This document shows positions 9,807 through 19,319 of a stretch of 62,000 bases of DNA, in pieces. Under the pieces are notes generated by a model. It ran no database searches. It was not told where the DNA came from and saw nothing but the letters and a program-made list of their open reading frames with translations. Both the position numbers and the translations under genes were made by a program. Position 1 is the stretch's first letter, and every line of letters begins with the position of its first letter. Source of the DNA: Diphasiastrum complanatum (lineage: Eukaryota; Streptophyta; Lycopodiopsida; Lycopodiales; Lycopodiaceae); contig CM055101.1 of NCBI GenBank assembly GCA_029204225.1, positions 1,165,844-1,227,843 of the forward strand, in the 5' to 3' direction.

Positions 9807-10133
9807 GTTGTGGTTGGAGACCTAGTGGATCTGCAATCCGATGGAGTTTTGTTAGCCTTGGACAAAATCAAAAGCACATGTGTTGGAGATATATGTCACT
9901 TTCAAAGAATAGAGGATGGCATGGCATGCGTGACTGTGGAAAAAGGCATGCAACTTGATGCAAGGCTCCCTTTTCCAACAATAGGTGATGAGACAATAGA
10001 AGAGGCCATTGGTACCTATGTGTTGTGGTCACTTTTTGAAATGAAAAAACATTGCATTGATGATTTCTCAAGAACTATTGTTGCTCGAGAACTTGATGAC
10101 AAAATTGCTTGGCAAAAGCAGTGGAATTCCTAG
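9807..10133 (+). pseudogene. Transposon-associated coding segment (DUF8039-like)
   Basis: About 108 residues in an open stretch following a splice-acceptor-like sequence. The words CVGDICHFQ, LPFPTIGDETIEEAIGTYVLW resemble the DUF8039 domain found beside plant DNA-transposon genes; I recognise the pattern but could not search. There is no ATG at the left end (the frame opens with GTG), consistent with an internal exon. The frame stops at 10131. Similar coding quality continues in other frames (10270-10410: SITLGKAIVSFVSPHD-like), so the gene is frame-broken. Confidence 0.45.
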
Positions 10134-10804
10134 ATACAAGAGGATGTTTTTGAAGGGACAAATTTTGAAGATAAATGTACATGAACAACGATTTTATCCA
10201 AAAGAAAGGAATGTGATAGTTTCATTCAATGAAGGGATTGGATTGGAAGACAGGTTTTATTGGTACATAAATGTGGGGATGAATCCATTACTCTAGGAAA
10301 GGCTATTGTGTCGTTTGTTTCACCACATGACATTGTGGACAATGAGCAACTGGTGGGTGTGGACTCGGTTGGTGTAATTGTATACAAGGTTAATGCCCAA
10401 CATGTCTCACACAACTAGAAGAAGATCATGTGTATCAATGGTCCATACCATACGTGCAAACGAGCAATGGTTTTCCACTGCTACAAGGTCATAGCTCGAT
10501 CAAGAGGGGGGCCTTGTCATTGGAGGAAGTCTTTGGATGTGATGAGTTGTCAGAGATGCCAAAGTTGCAGTCCAGACATTGCAACATTTCAAAGAATACA
10601 CCATCAGGATTCAATGTGGGCATAAGATCAAATGCAATTAAATTCAACAAAGGAGATAGTTTGAATCACCAAGTGTATGCTTCGAGACAAGGACATGCTA
10701 CAATGCATGGCAATGGAAACAAAGAGAAAATAAAGGTATGTGTATTTTCAGTTTCATGGCAATCTCCACAATTGATTGTTGCAAAAGGCAGTGTTGCCAA
10801 ATAA
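10134..10804 (+). pseudogene. Continuation of the transposon-associated gene
   Basis: Two coding-looking stretches. About 10270-10408 encodes a region with GKAIVSFVSPHDIVDNEQ, ending at acaactag, another acceptor-like end at 10411-10418. 10418-10804 is an open frame of about 128 residues (EEDHVYQWSIPYVQ ... GALSLEEVFGCDELSEMPK) with no start codon of its own. Domain unknown. Its place between the DUF8039-like segment and the transposase-like region suggests one interrupted gene. Confidence 0.35.
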
Positions 10805-10889
10805 CAAGCCACAAAGAAGTTTTCGAGTCTCGCGTGAACTATTACGGGCAACGACATAACGATTGACTAACATTTGTGTTTGATTCATT

Positions 10890-11529
10890 TTCATCAGCAC
10901 CAATGGGAACTAGAAAAATGATGTATAACAGAAGAGGTATTTGTGAGAAAGCTTGGTGGATTATTCATGGTATTTCTAGAGCTTCATTTTTTACATACAA
11001 ATATCTCTAGAAAAGGGGTGCAGTGAAAGGGATGCATGGTAACATGGAAAATTACAGAGAACATGGGCATGTTACTACAGCCAAGGAAGCAATTTGGGAG
11101 TTCATAAAAACAACTGTAGATAGAATGCCACACAACAACTAATATGGGAGTTTGAGACACACAATATGTTCTTCCTAGTGTGTACAAGGTAAAGGACATT
11201 CAAAACGAAGTCAATGGTCAATTGGAAATGGTGAATGTCAAAGGCATCTCACAAGCAACGATGAGTAGATTGTGGAATAAAGATTTCAAGGAGGTTCAAT
11301 TAGCAACAAACAAAGAGAAATTGCAATCTACAAAGGTGGTCTTTGAAAGACCTAAATACCTTGAAGAGAAAGAAAAGCACATGAAAATGCAACGTGCTTG
11401 TCGTAATGTATATTATAGTAATAGGTTGTTGTCATGCTTGAAACCGAATGAATACCTTTGCATAATTCTTGACAAAATGGACCAAAAGAAAACAAGCATT
11501 CCTCGAGATGTGATGTGTGCACATCCATA
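10890..11529 (+). pseudogene. DDE-transposase-like gene, N-terminal and middle part
   Basis: 10915-11145 translates in one frame, with one internal stop, to a region with CEKAWWIIHGISRASF and KGMHGNMENY. Then 11180-11529 encodes an open stretch with QATMSRLWNKDFKEVQ and a Lys-rich region ending YLCIILDKMDQKKTSIPR. This order (conserved host-like N-terminal region, histidine-glycine word, then an I-x-D-K-M-D-x-x-K-T box) matches a DDE-type transposase family seen in many plant genomes. The Asp of the KMD box is a candidate catalytic residue. The reading frame ends where E2 interrupts the locus, and its continuation is at 19320-19980. Confidence 0.45.
11306..11529 (+). repeat. First copy of a tandem duplication in the transposase-like gene
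   Basis: The stretch from aaagagaaattgcaatctac through acaagcattcct is repeated. The second copy begins at 11530, is cut by E2 after 11553, and resumes at 19320 up to about 19493, with roughly ten substitutions. The duplication therefore predates the E2 insertion. Confidence 0.75.
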
Positions 11530-11553
11530 AAAGAGAAATTGCAATCTACAAAT

Positions 11554-11826
11554 ACTTAGAATTTGCTTTGCACAGAACACAAATCATGCTACACAGTAAC
11601 ACAGACAGAAAACACTCTCCACAGCAAGCTCACATAGCAACTGTATTTCTCAAAATGAAATTACACTGTACATATAGTTGTTCAATCAGGCAACCCATGC
11701 ATGACCCAGGTTGCCGTTGGCGGGATGCGTGTCCCGTCGACTTGCCTCGTGGCGAGGCCAACTGATCTTTATCCACTGATAGGACCCACAGTACAGTAAC
11801 ACAGTGATTCTACTTTAATTCTAACT
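11554..11826 (-). repeat. E2 3' LTR
   Basis: 273 bases starting ACTTAGAAT and ending ATTCTAACT on the plus strand, i.e. not TG...CA. It matches 19046-19319 and E3's LTR at 38983-39256. The inverted ends are 9 bases with one mismatch. Confidence 0.85.
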
Positions 11827-11835
11827 CTCTCCCTT
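11827..11835 (-). other. E2 polypurine tract
   Basis: Minus-strand AAGGGAGAG immediately before the 3' LTR. The same tract is at 39257-39265 in E3, which helps fix the LTR end. Confidence 0.7.
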
Positions 11836-11880
11836 AGAGTAGAGCCTACTTTTTATACAGTTATATACATAGCTTTAAAG

Positions 11881-13040
11881 TCAACAAACTTCAATTATAG
11901 AAAGCTTTGATCTAAACTTATCAAACTTTTCTCCAGCAAGTGGCTTGGTGAAAATATCAGCTAGTTGTTCTTCTGTGCTACAATGAACAACATGAATTTC
12001 ATGACTCAGCAACCTCTGACGTATAAAGTGATACTGAATCTTAATGTGTTTAGTTCTTGCATGGAACACTGGACTCTTTGCTAGTTGAATGCCACTCTGA
12101 CTGTCACTATGTAAAGTCGTAAGATTTTTCTGATTATGCCAATTTCTTCCAAGATTTTGTCTCAACCATATAGCTTCCTATGCTGCACTACACATTGCCT
12201 TATACTCTGCTTATGTGGTAGGAAAGAGCAATTGTACTTTGCTTCTTACTAGACCAGAAAAAGCAACTACCACAAAACTGGAATACATACCCTGTGGTAG
12301 ATCTACGATCATCATAGTCACCTCCCCAATCCTCATCCACATAGCTACGCAACTCAGGTAAACCATCATGCTTCCTGTAAATCAAATACTCTGAAGTGCC
12401 TTTCACATAACGCAAAATGCGTTTAGCTGCCTTCCAATGTCTTTCCATAGGTGCTACCATAAACTGACTTACAATGCCAACAACATAGCATATATCTGGT
12501 CTAGTTATGGTAAGGTAAATCAAGTTCCCTACTAACTGTCTATATAGCATGGCATCAAATGACTGTGACTCATCAAGCTTAGAAAGCTTTTTACCTGGTT
12601 CAATAGGAGTATTTACTGGTTTGCAATCCTGCAACCTAAACCTGTGTAGCAACTCTTTGATGTACTTCACCTGTGTTAAACCCACTTTGTGTCCTTTTTG
12701 CCACACCTCTACTCCAAGGCAGTAATGCATCAGGCTGAGATATGTCATCTCGAATTGTTCCATGAGGTATTTCTTGATCATGTCTATCATCTCTTGATTA
12801 TTTCCCGTAATAATCAAGTCATCCGAACATAAAGCGCAATCAAAGCAACCATACCATCAAAGCATAAGACATATAGATTTGGATCAGAATGTGTTCTCCC
12901 CATCCCCTTTGAACGAAAGTAGGCATCAATCCTGCTATACCACACACGTGGTGCTTGTTTAAGACCATAAAGCGCTTTCTTCGACATACTTTATTTTCCT
13001 GTTCCTTTGCTACAAAGCCTTCACATTGATCCATGAACAC
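11881..13040 (-). pseudogene. E2 reverse transcriptase and RNase H, broken
   Basis: Three frames cover it. 12840-13040 holds the region around the copia MDQ-EGFVAKEQENKVC words. 12200-12817 carries the connection from MIITGNNQ through the ITRPDICYVVG words to RNase H (RRSTTGYVFQFCG, SSKKQSTIALS). 11881-12165 holds the RNase H end (HARTKHIKIQYHFIR, LADIFTKPLAG). Compared with E3, a two-base insertion near 12826 destroys the catalytic YVDD box, and at least two more frame changes are present. No active enzyme can be made. Confidence 0.82.
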
Positions 13041-13046
13041 TTCTTC

Positions 13047-14192
13047 TTATAACTCACCATTTAGAAAAGCAAATTTCACATCCATCTGATGCAAAGGCCA
13101 ACCAAAATGTGAAGCTAAAGCAACAAGTAGATGTAGAGTATTCCACTTACAAACCGACGCAAAGGCCTCCTCATAGTCGATGTCTTTATTTTGTGCATAC
13201 CCTTTGATCACCAATCTTGCCTTGTGCTTTGCTGTACTTCCATCTGCATGATACTTAGTCCTGTATACCCATTTGCAACTAATGGGTTTCTTGCCAACTG
13301 GTGGTTCTACTAAATCCCATGTGCTATGCTTAGCAATTGACTCCATCTCCTCTCCCATGGCCTTGACCCAAATGTCATCATCCTTCGCTTCGCCATAAGT
13401 CGAAGGTTCTTTGCTTTGAATAATGTTAGATAAGAGAGCATAATTTGCTTCATACCTTTCAAGTTGAGTCTTCTCTCTTGTTGATCTTCGTAGCTCTCCC
13501 TGGCTAGATGATCCTAGAAAGTCATCCATGTCGCGGCTCTCCAACAATCTCTCAAACCACTTAGGGAGCTTCTTGTCAGGTGATCGGCTTCCTGGTGAAA
13601 ATGTATCCCACAGTACATCCTTCTCCTTGCGTTTGTCACCTGAAACTTCAATCCTTCTTGCACCAAAAGGTTTGTCCCTTCCTCTCCAACCTGTCTCTTG
13701 AGGTTGAGTAGTAGTATCTTGAGATGTATCCTCATGTTCATCACTCGGAAGGTCAATGAATGGATCATCATCAGGTGGTATCCTCACTATACCATCTTTC
13801 TCATTGGATGTGTCTATCTTCTCAGCATCCTCATCTTCATACATCTTGGATTCATCAAAGATAACATTACGGCTTATATGGATTTTGTTTTCCACTGGAT
13901 CAAAACATCTATAGCCCTTCACACGATCATCATATCCTAGGAATATGCACTTGATAGCTTTCACATCAAGTTTACGTCTCTTTTCCTTAGGAATGTGTAC
14001 AAAGGCCTTACATCCAAAGATTTGCAAGTGGTTCACCTTTGGCTTCTTCTTCATGAATGCTTCCTCAGGTGTTATTTTTGGTATGGCAATGGTTGGACTT
14101 CTATTTTGAAGATAGACTGTTGTGCTACATGCTTCTGACCAAAAATCTTTTGGTAGTTTCATCTCAGCTAGCATAGATCTGGCACTTTCCAC
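13047..14192 (-). CDS. E2 integrase C-terminal region and reverse transcriptase N-terminal part
   Basis: 381-residue open frame. It starts within the integrase (MESARSMLAEMKLPKDFW), runs through the copia integrase C-terminal words IFGCKAFVHIPKE and CIFLGYDDRVKGYRCFD, then a long acidic linker. It ends with the reverse transcriptase fingers (HSTWDLVEPPVGKKPISCKWVYR, DYEEAFASVCKW, MDVKFAFLNGEL). Two usually conserved positions differ from E3 (EEAFAS instead of EETFAP). The first Met is internal to integrase, so this is a pol fragment. Confidence 0.82.
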   Translation of the reverse strand: MESARSMLAEMKLPKDFWSEACSTTVYLQNRSPTIAIPKITPEEAFMKKKPKVNHLQIFGCKAFVHIPKEKRRKLDVKAIKCIFLGYDDRVKGYRCFDPVENKIHISRNVIFDESKMYEDEDAEKIDTSNEKDGIVRIPPDDDPFIDLPSDEHEDTSQDTTTQPQETGWRGRDKPFGARRIEVSGDKRKEKDVLWDTFSPGSRSPDKKLPKWFERLLESRDMDDFLGSSSQGELRRSTREKTQLERYEANYALLSNIIQSKEPSTYGEAKDDDIWVKAMGEEMESIAKHSTWDLVEPPVGKKPISCKWVYRTKYHADGSTAKHKARLVIKGYAQNKDIDYEEAFASVCKWNTLHLLVALASHFGWPLHQMDVKFAFLNGEL

Positions 14193-14494
14193 AATCGTAC
14201 GATTCTTGCGCTCAGGTACACCATTGAGAGCAGGAGTATGAGCTTGCGTAATTGTCTTTTAATCCCACATTGATCACAAAGATCATTGAAGTCATTAGAC
14301 TTATACTCACCTCCACTATATGATCTTAGGACTTTGATCTTCCTACCTGTCTGATTTTTGACCAATGCTTTGAAGCTCTTGAAGTTATCAAATGCATCTG
14401 ATTTCTTCTTCAAGAAGTAGATCCATGCCTTACGTGACATATCATCAATAAAGGTCATGAAATATAAGGCTTTACCTAAGGACATGGTCCTCAT
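14168..14494 (-). pseudogene. E2 integrase core, first copy
   Basis: Starts at MRTMSLGKALYFMTFIDD and includes FLKKKSDAFDNFKSFKALV and VLRSYSGGEYKSNDFN. The second acidic catalytic residue is replaced: the motif is RSYSGGEY where the sister copy at 15925-16251 has RSDSEGEY. A frame change after about residue 80 removes the third acidic region. It is inactive as it stands. Confidence 0.8.
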
Positions 14495-14639
14495 AGGCCC
14501 GCATAAATATGTGTGGATTAAATCTAGGATGTTCTTTGCTCTTGCAACACCTCCTTTATTGAACTTCTCTCAATGCTGCTTCCCATATACACTGGATGCG
14601 CACATCGATTTCAAGTAATCTTCTATGGTAGGCAGTTTT

Positions 14640-15176
14640 CTATGTTACCATCTCCAATTTTCTCATCAAACTAAGGCTTCCCAAGTTCAAGTGACCAAGC
14701 CTCTTATACCACAACTCAGTTTGCGATGGAATGGACGATACAAGTCCGTGTTGCCCCTTAATTGTAGCATTCAATGTGTACAATTTTGTATTCGGCTCTC
14801 TTACTCCATCCACAATAACTTTGAACTTTTGGTTCACATCCTTCACAAAGCAACGATCATGGGCGAATTCTACTTTCAACTTTTGATGAGTAATGACTCC
14901 AACAGAAAGTAGATTTTTCTTCAAACCTGGTACGTAAAGTACCTCCTTGGTCATCCTACTTTTTCCATAAGGTAGTTGGATTGAAACGGTGCCTATCCCC
15001 TAAATCTTGCACACACCACCATTATCCAACACCTTCAAACTACCGAACCAATTCTTGTTACTTGTCATGTGTCTTGTGGCTCCCAAGTCAATATACCATG
15101 CTTGATCATCTTGATTAGATGACAATGCAAATATGAAGACGCTAGAGTCTTCAATCTCACCCTCATCGACAAGGTT
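14640..15176 (-). pseudogene. E2 protease and gag-pre-integrase, first copy
   Basis: 15000-15176 encodes the end of gag and the protease start with WYIDLGATRHMTSNK; the usual D-S/T-G active site reads DLG. 14640-14954 continues with EVLYVPGLKKNLLSVG and the HHCC segment start (LWYKRLGHLNLGSLS). A stop near 15000 separates the two. The second copy lies at 16327-17195. Confidence 0.75.
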
Positions 15177-15554
15177 CATTAGAGGAGTTCTAAATTCCAA
15201 AAAGACCCTTTGTAAAGATTATTTTTATATTTTTTTCTCAAATTTTCCTTACACATGGACCAATCAAAATACTCAAATTTGAAATCTACGTAACGTAACT
15301 TTTTGAGTCCACATTTTGATTCCATACTAAAATGGCATAACTTTTTAGTGGTAAGTCAGAATTTAGCGGAGTTTGGTGCATTAGAAGGTGCTCAACAAGG
15401 GCTTTCCAATAATATGTTAGATTGCATACTTCTGAGCTATGATTAAAAAGTTATGGCAAGTCAACTGTATCACTGTTATAATATTTTAATAATAAAAAAG
15501 GCATCTTGCACGAATTCTTAAAGGGTCTTTTTGGAACTCAAAACTCCTCTAATG
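15177..15554. mobile_element. 378-base inverted-repeat insert in E2 (MITE-like)
   Basis: Begins CATTAGAGGAGTT and ends AACTCCTCTAATG, a perfect 13-base terminal inverted repeat. Weaker inverted similarity continues to about 36 bases (shared AAAAAGACCCTTT). AT-rich and non-coding. A copy of identical length is at 42566-42943 at the same place in E3, while the related sequence at 16950-16960 lacks it. The join there is exact, with no visible target-site duplication. Confidence 0.7.
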
Positions 15555-15601
15555 ACTTGCTTGTTTTGGTTTTCCCTTGACTTCTTTTAGTATTATGACG
15601 T

Positions 15602-16251
15602 CTAGCTTTCATCAAAGATAACATCACGGCTTATATGGATTTTGTTTTCCACTGGGTCAAAACATCTATAGCCCTTCACACGATCATCATATCCTAGGAA
15701 TATGCACTTGATAGCTTTTACATCAAGTTTACATCCCTCTTCCTTAGGAATGTGTACAAAGGCCTTATATCCAAAGATTCGCAAGTGGTTCACCATTGGT
15801 TTCTTCTTCGTGAATGCTTCCTCAGGTGTTATCTTTGGTATGGCAATGGTAGGACTTCTATTTTGAAGATAGACTGTCGTGCTACATGCTTCTGACCAAA
15901 AAACTTTTGGTAGTTTCATCTCAGCTAGCATAGATCTGGCACTTTCCAAATCGTACGATTCTTGCGCTCAGCTACACCATTGAGAGCAGGAGTATGAGCT
16001 TGCGTAAATTGTCTTTTAATCCCACATTGATCACAAAGATCATTGAAGTCATTAGACTTGTACTCGCCTTCACTATCTGATCTTAGGACTTTGATCTTCC
16101 TACCTGTCTGATTTTTGACCAATGCTTTGAAGCTCTTGAAGTTATCAAATGCATCTGATTTCTTCTTCAAGAAGTAGATCCACGTCTTACGTGACATATC
16201 ATCAATAAAGGTCATGAAATATAAGGCTTTACCTAAAGACACAGTCCTCAT
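15602..16251 (-). pseudogene. E2 integrase, second copy
   Basis: Two frames: 15925-16251 is the core (FIDDMSRKTWIYFLKKK, LRSDSEGEYKSND, NGVAERKNRT) and 15602-15949 the C-terminal region up to HISRDVIFDES. A frame change near 15945 separates them. The left end stops abruptly at about 15610, where a scrap of gag sequence (agtattatgacgtctagc) joins it; this is the recombination joint. Confidence 0.78.
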
Positions 16252-16326
16252 AGGCCCGCATAAATATGTGTGGATTAAATCCAGGATGTTCTTTGCTCTT
16301 GCAACACCCCCTTTATTGAACTTCTC

Positions 16327-16599
16327 TCAATGTTGCTTCCCATATACACAGGATGCGCACATCGATTTCAAGTGATCTTCTATGGTAGGCAGTCCTGTTA
16401 CCATCTCCAATTTTCTCATCAAACTAAGGCTTCCCAAGTTCAAGTGACCAAGCCTCTTATGCCACAACTTAGTTTGTGATGGAATGGACGATACAAGTCC
16501 GTGTTGCCCCTTAATTGTAGCATTCAACCTGTACAATTTTGTTTTGGGCTCTCTTACTCCATCCGCAATAACTTTTAACTTTTGGTTCACATCCTTCAT
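16327..16599 (-). pseudogene. E2 gag-pre-integrase zinc region, second copy
   Basis: 90 residues with LWHKRLGHLNLGSLSLMRK and CASCVYGKQH, the HHCC zinc-binding segment that precedes the integrase core, followed by a stop. An extra or missing base near 16325 and another near 16630 isolate it from its neighbours. Confidence 0.72.
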
Positions 16600-16622
16600 A
16601 AAGCAACGATCATGGGCGAATT

Positions 16623-17195
16623 CTACTTTAACTTTTGATCAGTAATGACTCCAATAGAAAATAGATTTTTCTTCAAACCTGGTACGTAAAGTAACTCCAT
16701 GATCATCCTGTTTTTTCCATCAGGTAGTTGGATTGAAACGGTGCCTATCCCTTTGATCTTGCACACCTCACCATTTGGTTGTGAAACGGATGTTCCATTA
16801 TCCAACATTTTCAAGCTACTAAACCGATTCTTGTTACATGTTATGTGTCTTGTGTCTCTCAAGTCAATATACCATGCTTGATCATCTTGATTAGATGACA
16901 ACGCAGATATGAAGATGCTAGAGTCTTCAATCTCACCCTCATCGACAAGGTTACCTGCTTGTTTTGGTTTCCCCTTGCCTTGTTCCGCCAGGAATTTGCG
17001 ACATTCACTCTTCCAATGGCCCTTTTTACCACAATGGAAGCACTTGCCTTTCTTCTTGGTCTTACTGGAAGATCCCTCATCCTCCTGAGACTTTACAAAT
17101 TGCTGCTTAGACTTCTTCTTGCCCTTGCCCTTGCCTTGTTTTTGGTGTGTCGCAAGTGCCTGATCGTCAGTATTTTGACATCTAGCTTTCACCAT
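16623..17195 (-). CDS. E2 gag C-terminal part and protease
   Basis: 190 residues. A Lys/Gln-rich basic stretch is followed by an intact CCHC zinc knuckle (CFHCGKKGHWKSEC, about residues 52-65). The gag-protease spacer LVDEGEIEDSS comes next, then the protease start WYIDLRDTRHITCNK. The active site reads DLR instead of D-S/T-G, so catalysis is unlikely. It runs on to MELLYVPGLKKNLFS. The insert seen at 15177 is absent here; the gag and protease words are contiguous. Confidence 0.8.
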   Translation of the reverse strand: MVKARCQNTDDQALATHQKQGKGKGKKKSKQQFVKSQEDEGSSSKTKKKGKCFHCGKKGHWKSECRKFLAEQGKGKPKQAGNLVDEGEIEDSSIFISALSSNQDDQAWYIDLRDTRHITCNKNRFSSLKMLDNGTSVSQPNGEVCKIKGIGTVSIQLPDGKNRMIMELLYVPGLKKNLFSIGVITDQKLK

Positions 17196-17213
17196 TTCTT
17201 GCCGTTGCTCTTC

Positions 17214-17769
17214 CTACATCAAGATTCTTGTGAGCTTTTCCAAGGTTGGCAATCTTTCTCTTGATGTTATTCCACTCACAAACATTTGATAGGGTTCTAC
17301 AATGCCGCACAATGCATTGTGCACCAGCTCGACATCACGTATGCACTCACCAATAGAATGCAGTTCATCTCTCATTGTCTTGATTCTGGTCATGTACGTC
17401 TGAATGTGCTCTCCTTGCTCCATGCGAGCACTATTCAACTTTGACTTCAGAAACATGATTCTTGACAAATTTGATGTCTCGAATGCTCCTTTAGCACATC
17501 CCATGTCTGTCTGGGTGTAACACTATCACAAATGTGGGTAATGATGTGATCCTTCACTGACAAGTTACTGAAGGTCAAAGCTTTCCTCATCTTTTTGTCG
17601 AACACTTTGATATCCGCTTCATTTGGCGGCCTTCTCTCATCACCTGTGATGACTTCCCACACGTCTTTCTCCATCAATATGTTTTCATTTTGAATTTCCA
17701 CACTGCATAGTTGGAAATCCCGTCCAATTTGCTACTTTCACTCAAAATGGACTCTCCCATGTTTGCCAT
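17214..17769 (-). pseudogene. E2 gag N-terminal part
   Basis: The minus-strand start ATG is at 17767-17769 (MANMGESILSESSKLDG...). It is followed by copia gag words (VWKFKMK) and then a frame change near 17690 into ENILMEKDVWEVITGDERRP. 17214-17504 carries FLKSKLNSARMEQGEHIQTYM and the UBN2-like part. At least two frame changes break it. This gag family is different from that of E1/E8. Confidence 0.78.
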
Positions 17770-19030
17770 CGCAAAACTGCTTGAAAAACAGTATGTCAAG
17801 GCCAACAGTGATGTCAGAAGCTGAAAATAATGACCTGCACTTTTTCCCTTACCAGGCCACTCGCCGCTTTTCCACCAATTTGAAATCCAAATTGACGTCG
17901 CCTTCCGAAATACACTCAGTCGTCAACTCCCAACAACATGCCCAATGGAATGGTGAAATCACTTTTGGCACACTCCGAACACTTTCTCCACTGCAATCAC
18001 TCTGTTTTGCTGTACCGTACTTGCAGGTACAGTCCGGGTGCCCTTCGTTTGGAGGTTGTAGCCTTTCGTTTGGGTCAAAACGAGCAAAGGACCCAAAAAT
18101 AGGGACGTTTCTAGTTTTTGAACTGTTTCTTCACCTTGAAGAAACTTCACTCTTCACTTGTGAACAGACCCAACTCCAATTTCAGTATGCAAATTTTTAA
18201 TGAAGTTGAAGGCCAAAATGCACTTCATTTCTTCAGGGCCCTCTTCAACAACCCTTCAGACTCCATCCAATGGTTGATTCTGATCCAACCGTGGATATCC
18301 CTTATGGATAGCACAAAATGAGCCATTGATCTTGTAGCTTCTCTATCCAATGGATCTGGGCACTCTTGTGCACTAATGGAGAGTCTTGTAAGTGCTACCC
18401 ACACGCGCGAACAGTCCGCGACCTCCCTGTCTACGGCCGCGCCTCCCTAAGTTCGTTTTTGCTTGATCTAACTCGCCTATGGATCGATTTGAGCACGATT
18501 TGAGGCCTGGAGCAGGGTCGCCCTACTGATAACATGTCTGTAGAGTGTTCACTCATGAAATTCCATGGAGAAACGATGATTTTAGCTCAACTTGACAAAG
18601 TGGCTTTTTTCACCCTTTACCGCAAATCTGCTAGGTTAATTGTCTGGAGACAAATCTTTGACATAAACCTCAGAATCTCTCCATGGCTGGTTGACAATGT
18701 AATTAGCTTCCTTCCTATCCTTACGGCATCCAAAATGGTGCACAAATAGCGAAGAAATCACCAGTTATGTATAAAAAAACGGTAACCCCAAACCCGGTTT
18801 CAATTTTCAACTGGCTTCAAAATTGTCAATTTTTCACCAGATTTTTCCCTGTCTGATGCTATGCACATGCTAATAATATCTCTGATGAGCTTAGCAAGCC
18901 TCTATAAACTAGAAATCATGCACCAGTGCTTATCTTTTCGTCTTCAACCCGCCGTAAACCCCGAACTCTCAGAAGACAGTTCTCCCGAAGCTCTCTTCAA
19001 CGACGATGTTGTACTGTGTACACTCCCTGT
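17770..19030 (-). other. E2 leader
   Basis: 1.26 kb between PBS and gag with no coding frame of recognisable origin. Expected to contain the RNA packaging signal. It is unusually long compared with the 590-base leader of E1. Confidence 0.55.
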
Positions 19031-19045
19031 GCGACTCTGATACCA
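19031..19045 (-). other. E2 primer-binding site
   Basis: Minus-strand TGGTATCAGAGTCGC directly touches the 5' LTR end. It matches initiator Met-tRNA for the first 11 bases. Confidence 0.85.
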
Positions 19046-19319
19046 ACTTAGAATCTGCTTTTCACAGGAACACAGATCATGCTACACAGTAGCACAGACA
19101 GAAAACACTCTCCACAGCAAGCTCACATAGCAACTGTATTTCTCAAAATGAAATTACACTATACATATAGTTGTTCACTTCGACAACCCATGCATGACCC
19201 AGGTTGCCGTTGGCGGGACGCGTGTCCCATCGACTTGCCTCGTGGCGAGGCCAACTGATCCTTATCCACTGATAGGCCCCACAGTATAGTAACATAGTGA
19301 TTCTACTTTAATTCTAACT
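19046..19319 (-). repeat. E2 5' LTR
   Basis: 274 bases, ACTTAGAAT to ATTCTAACT on the plus strand. PBS adjacency on the left and return to transposase-like host sequence on the right fix both ends. Confidence 0.85.

Larger units (their letters stand above)
11554..19319 (-). mobile_element. E2: Ty1/copia retrotransposon with duplicated internal region
   Basis: 7766-base minus-strand element with LTRs at 11554-11826 and 19046-19319, PPT and PBS. The flanks CAAAT (11549-11553) and CAAAG (19320-19324) are an imperfect target-site duplication; the uninterrupted host copy near 11326 reads CAAAG. By eye the LTRs differ at about 15 sites plus one indel, so it is older than E1. Protease and integrase regions occur twice (about 13850-15177 and 15600-16950). 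A 378-base inverted-repeat insert and a scrap of gag lie between them. This looks like a recombinant of two related elements, one of them like E3. Confidence 0.88.

Noticed and set aside
16959-17264. Hydrophobic plus-strand frame resembling a membrane protein
   Set aside because: It is the antisense of the gag zinc-knuckle region; the same shadow appears at 42920-43255 in E3.
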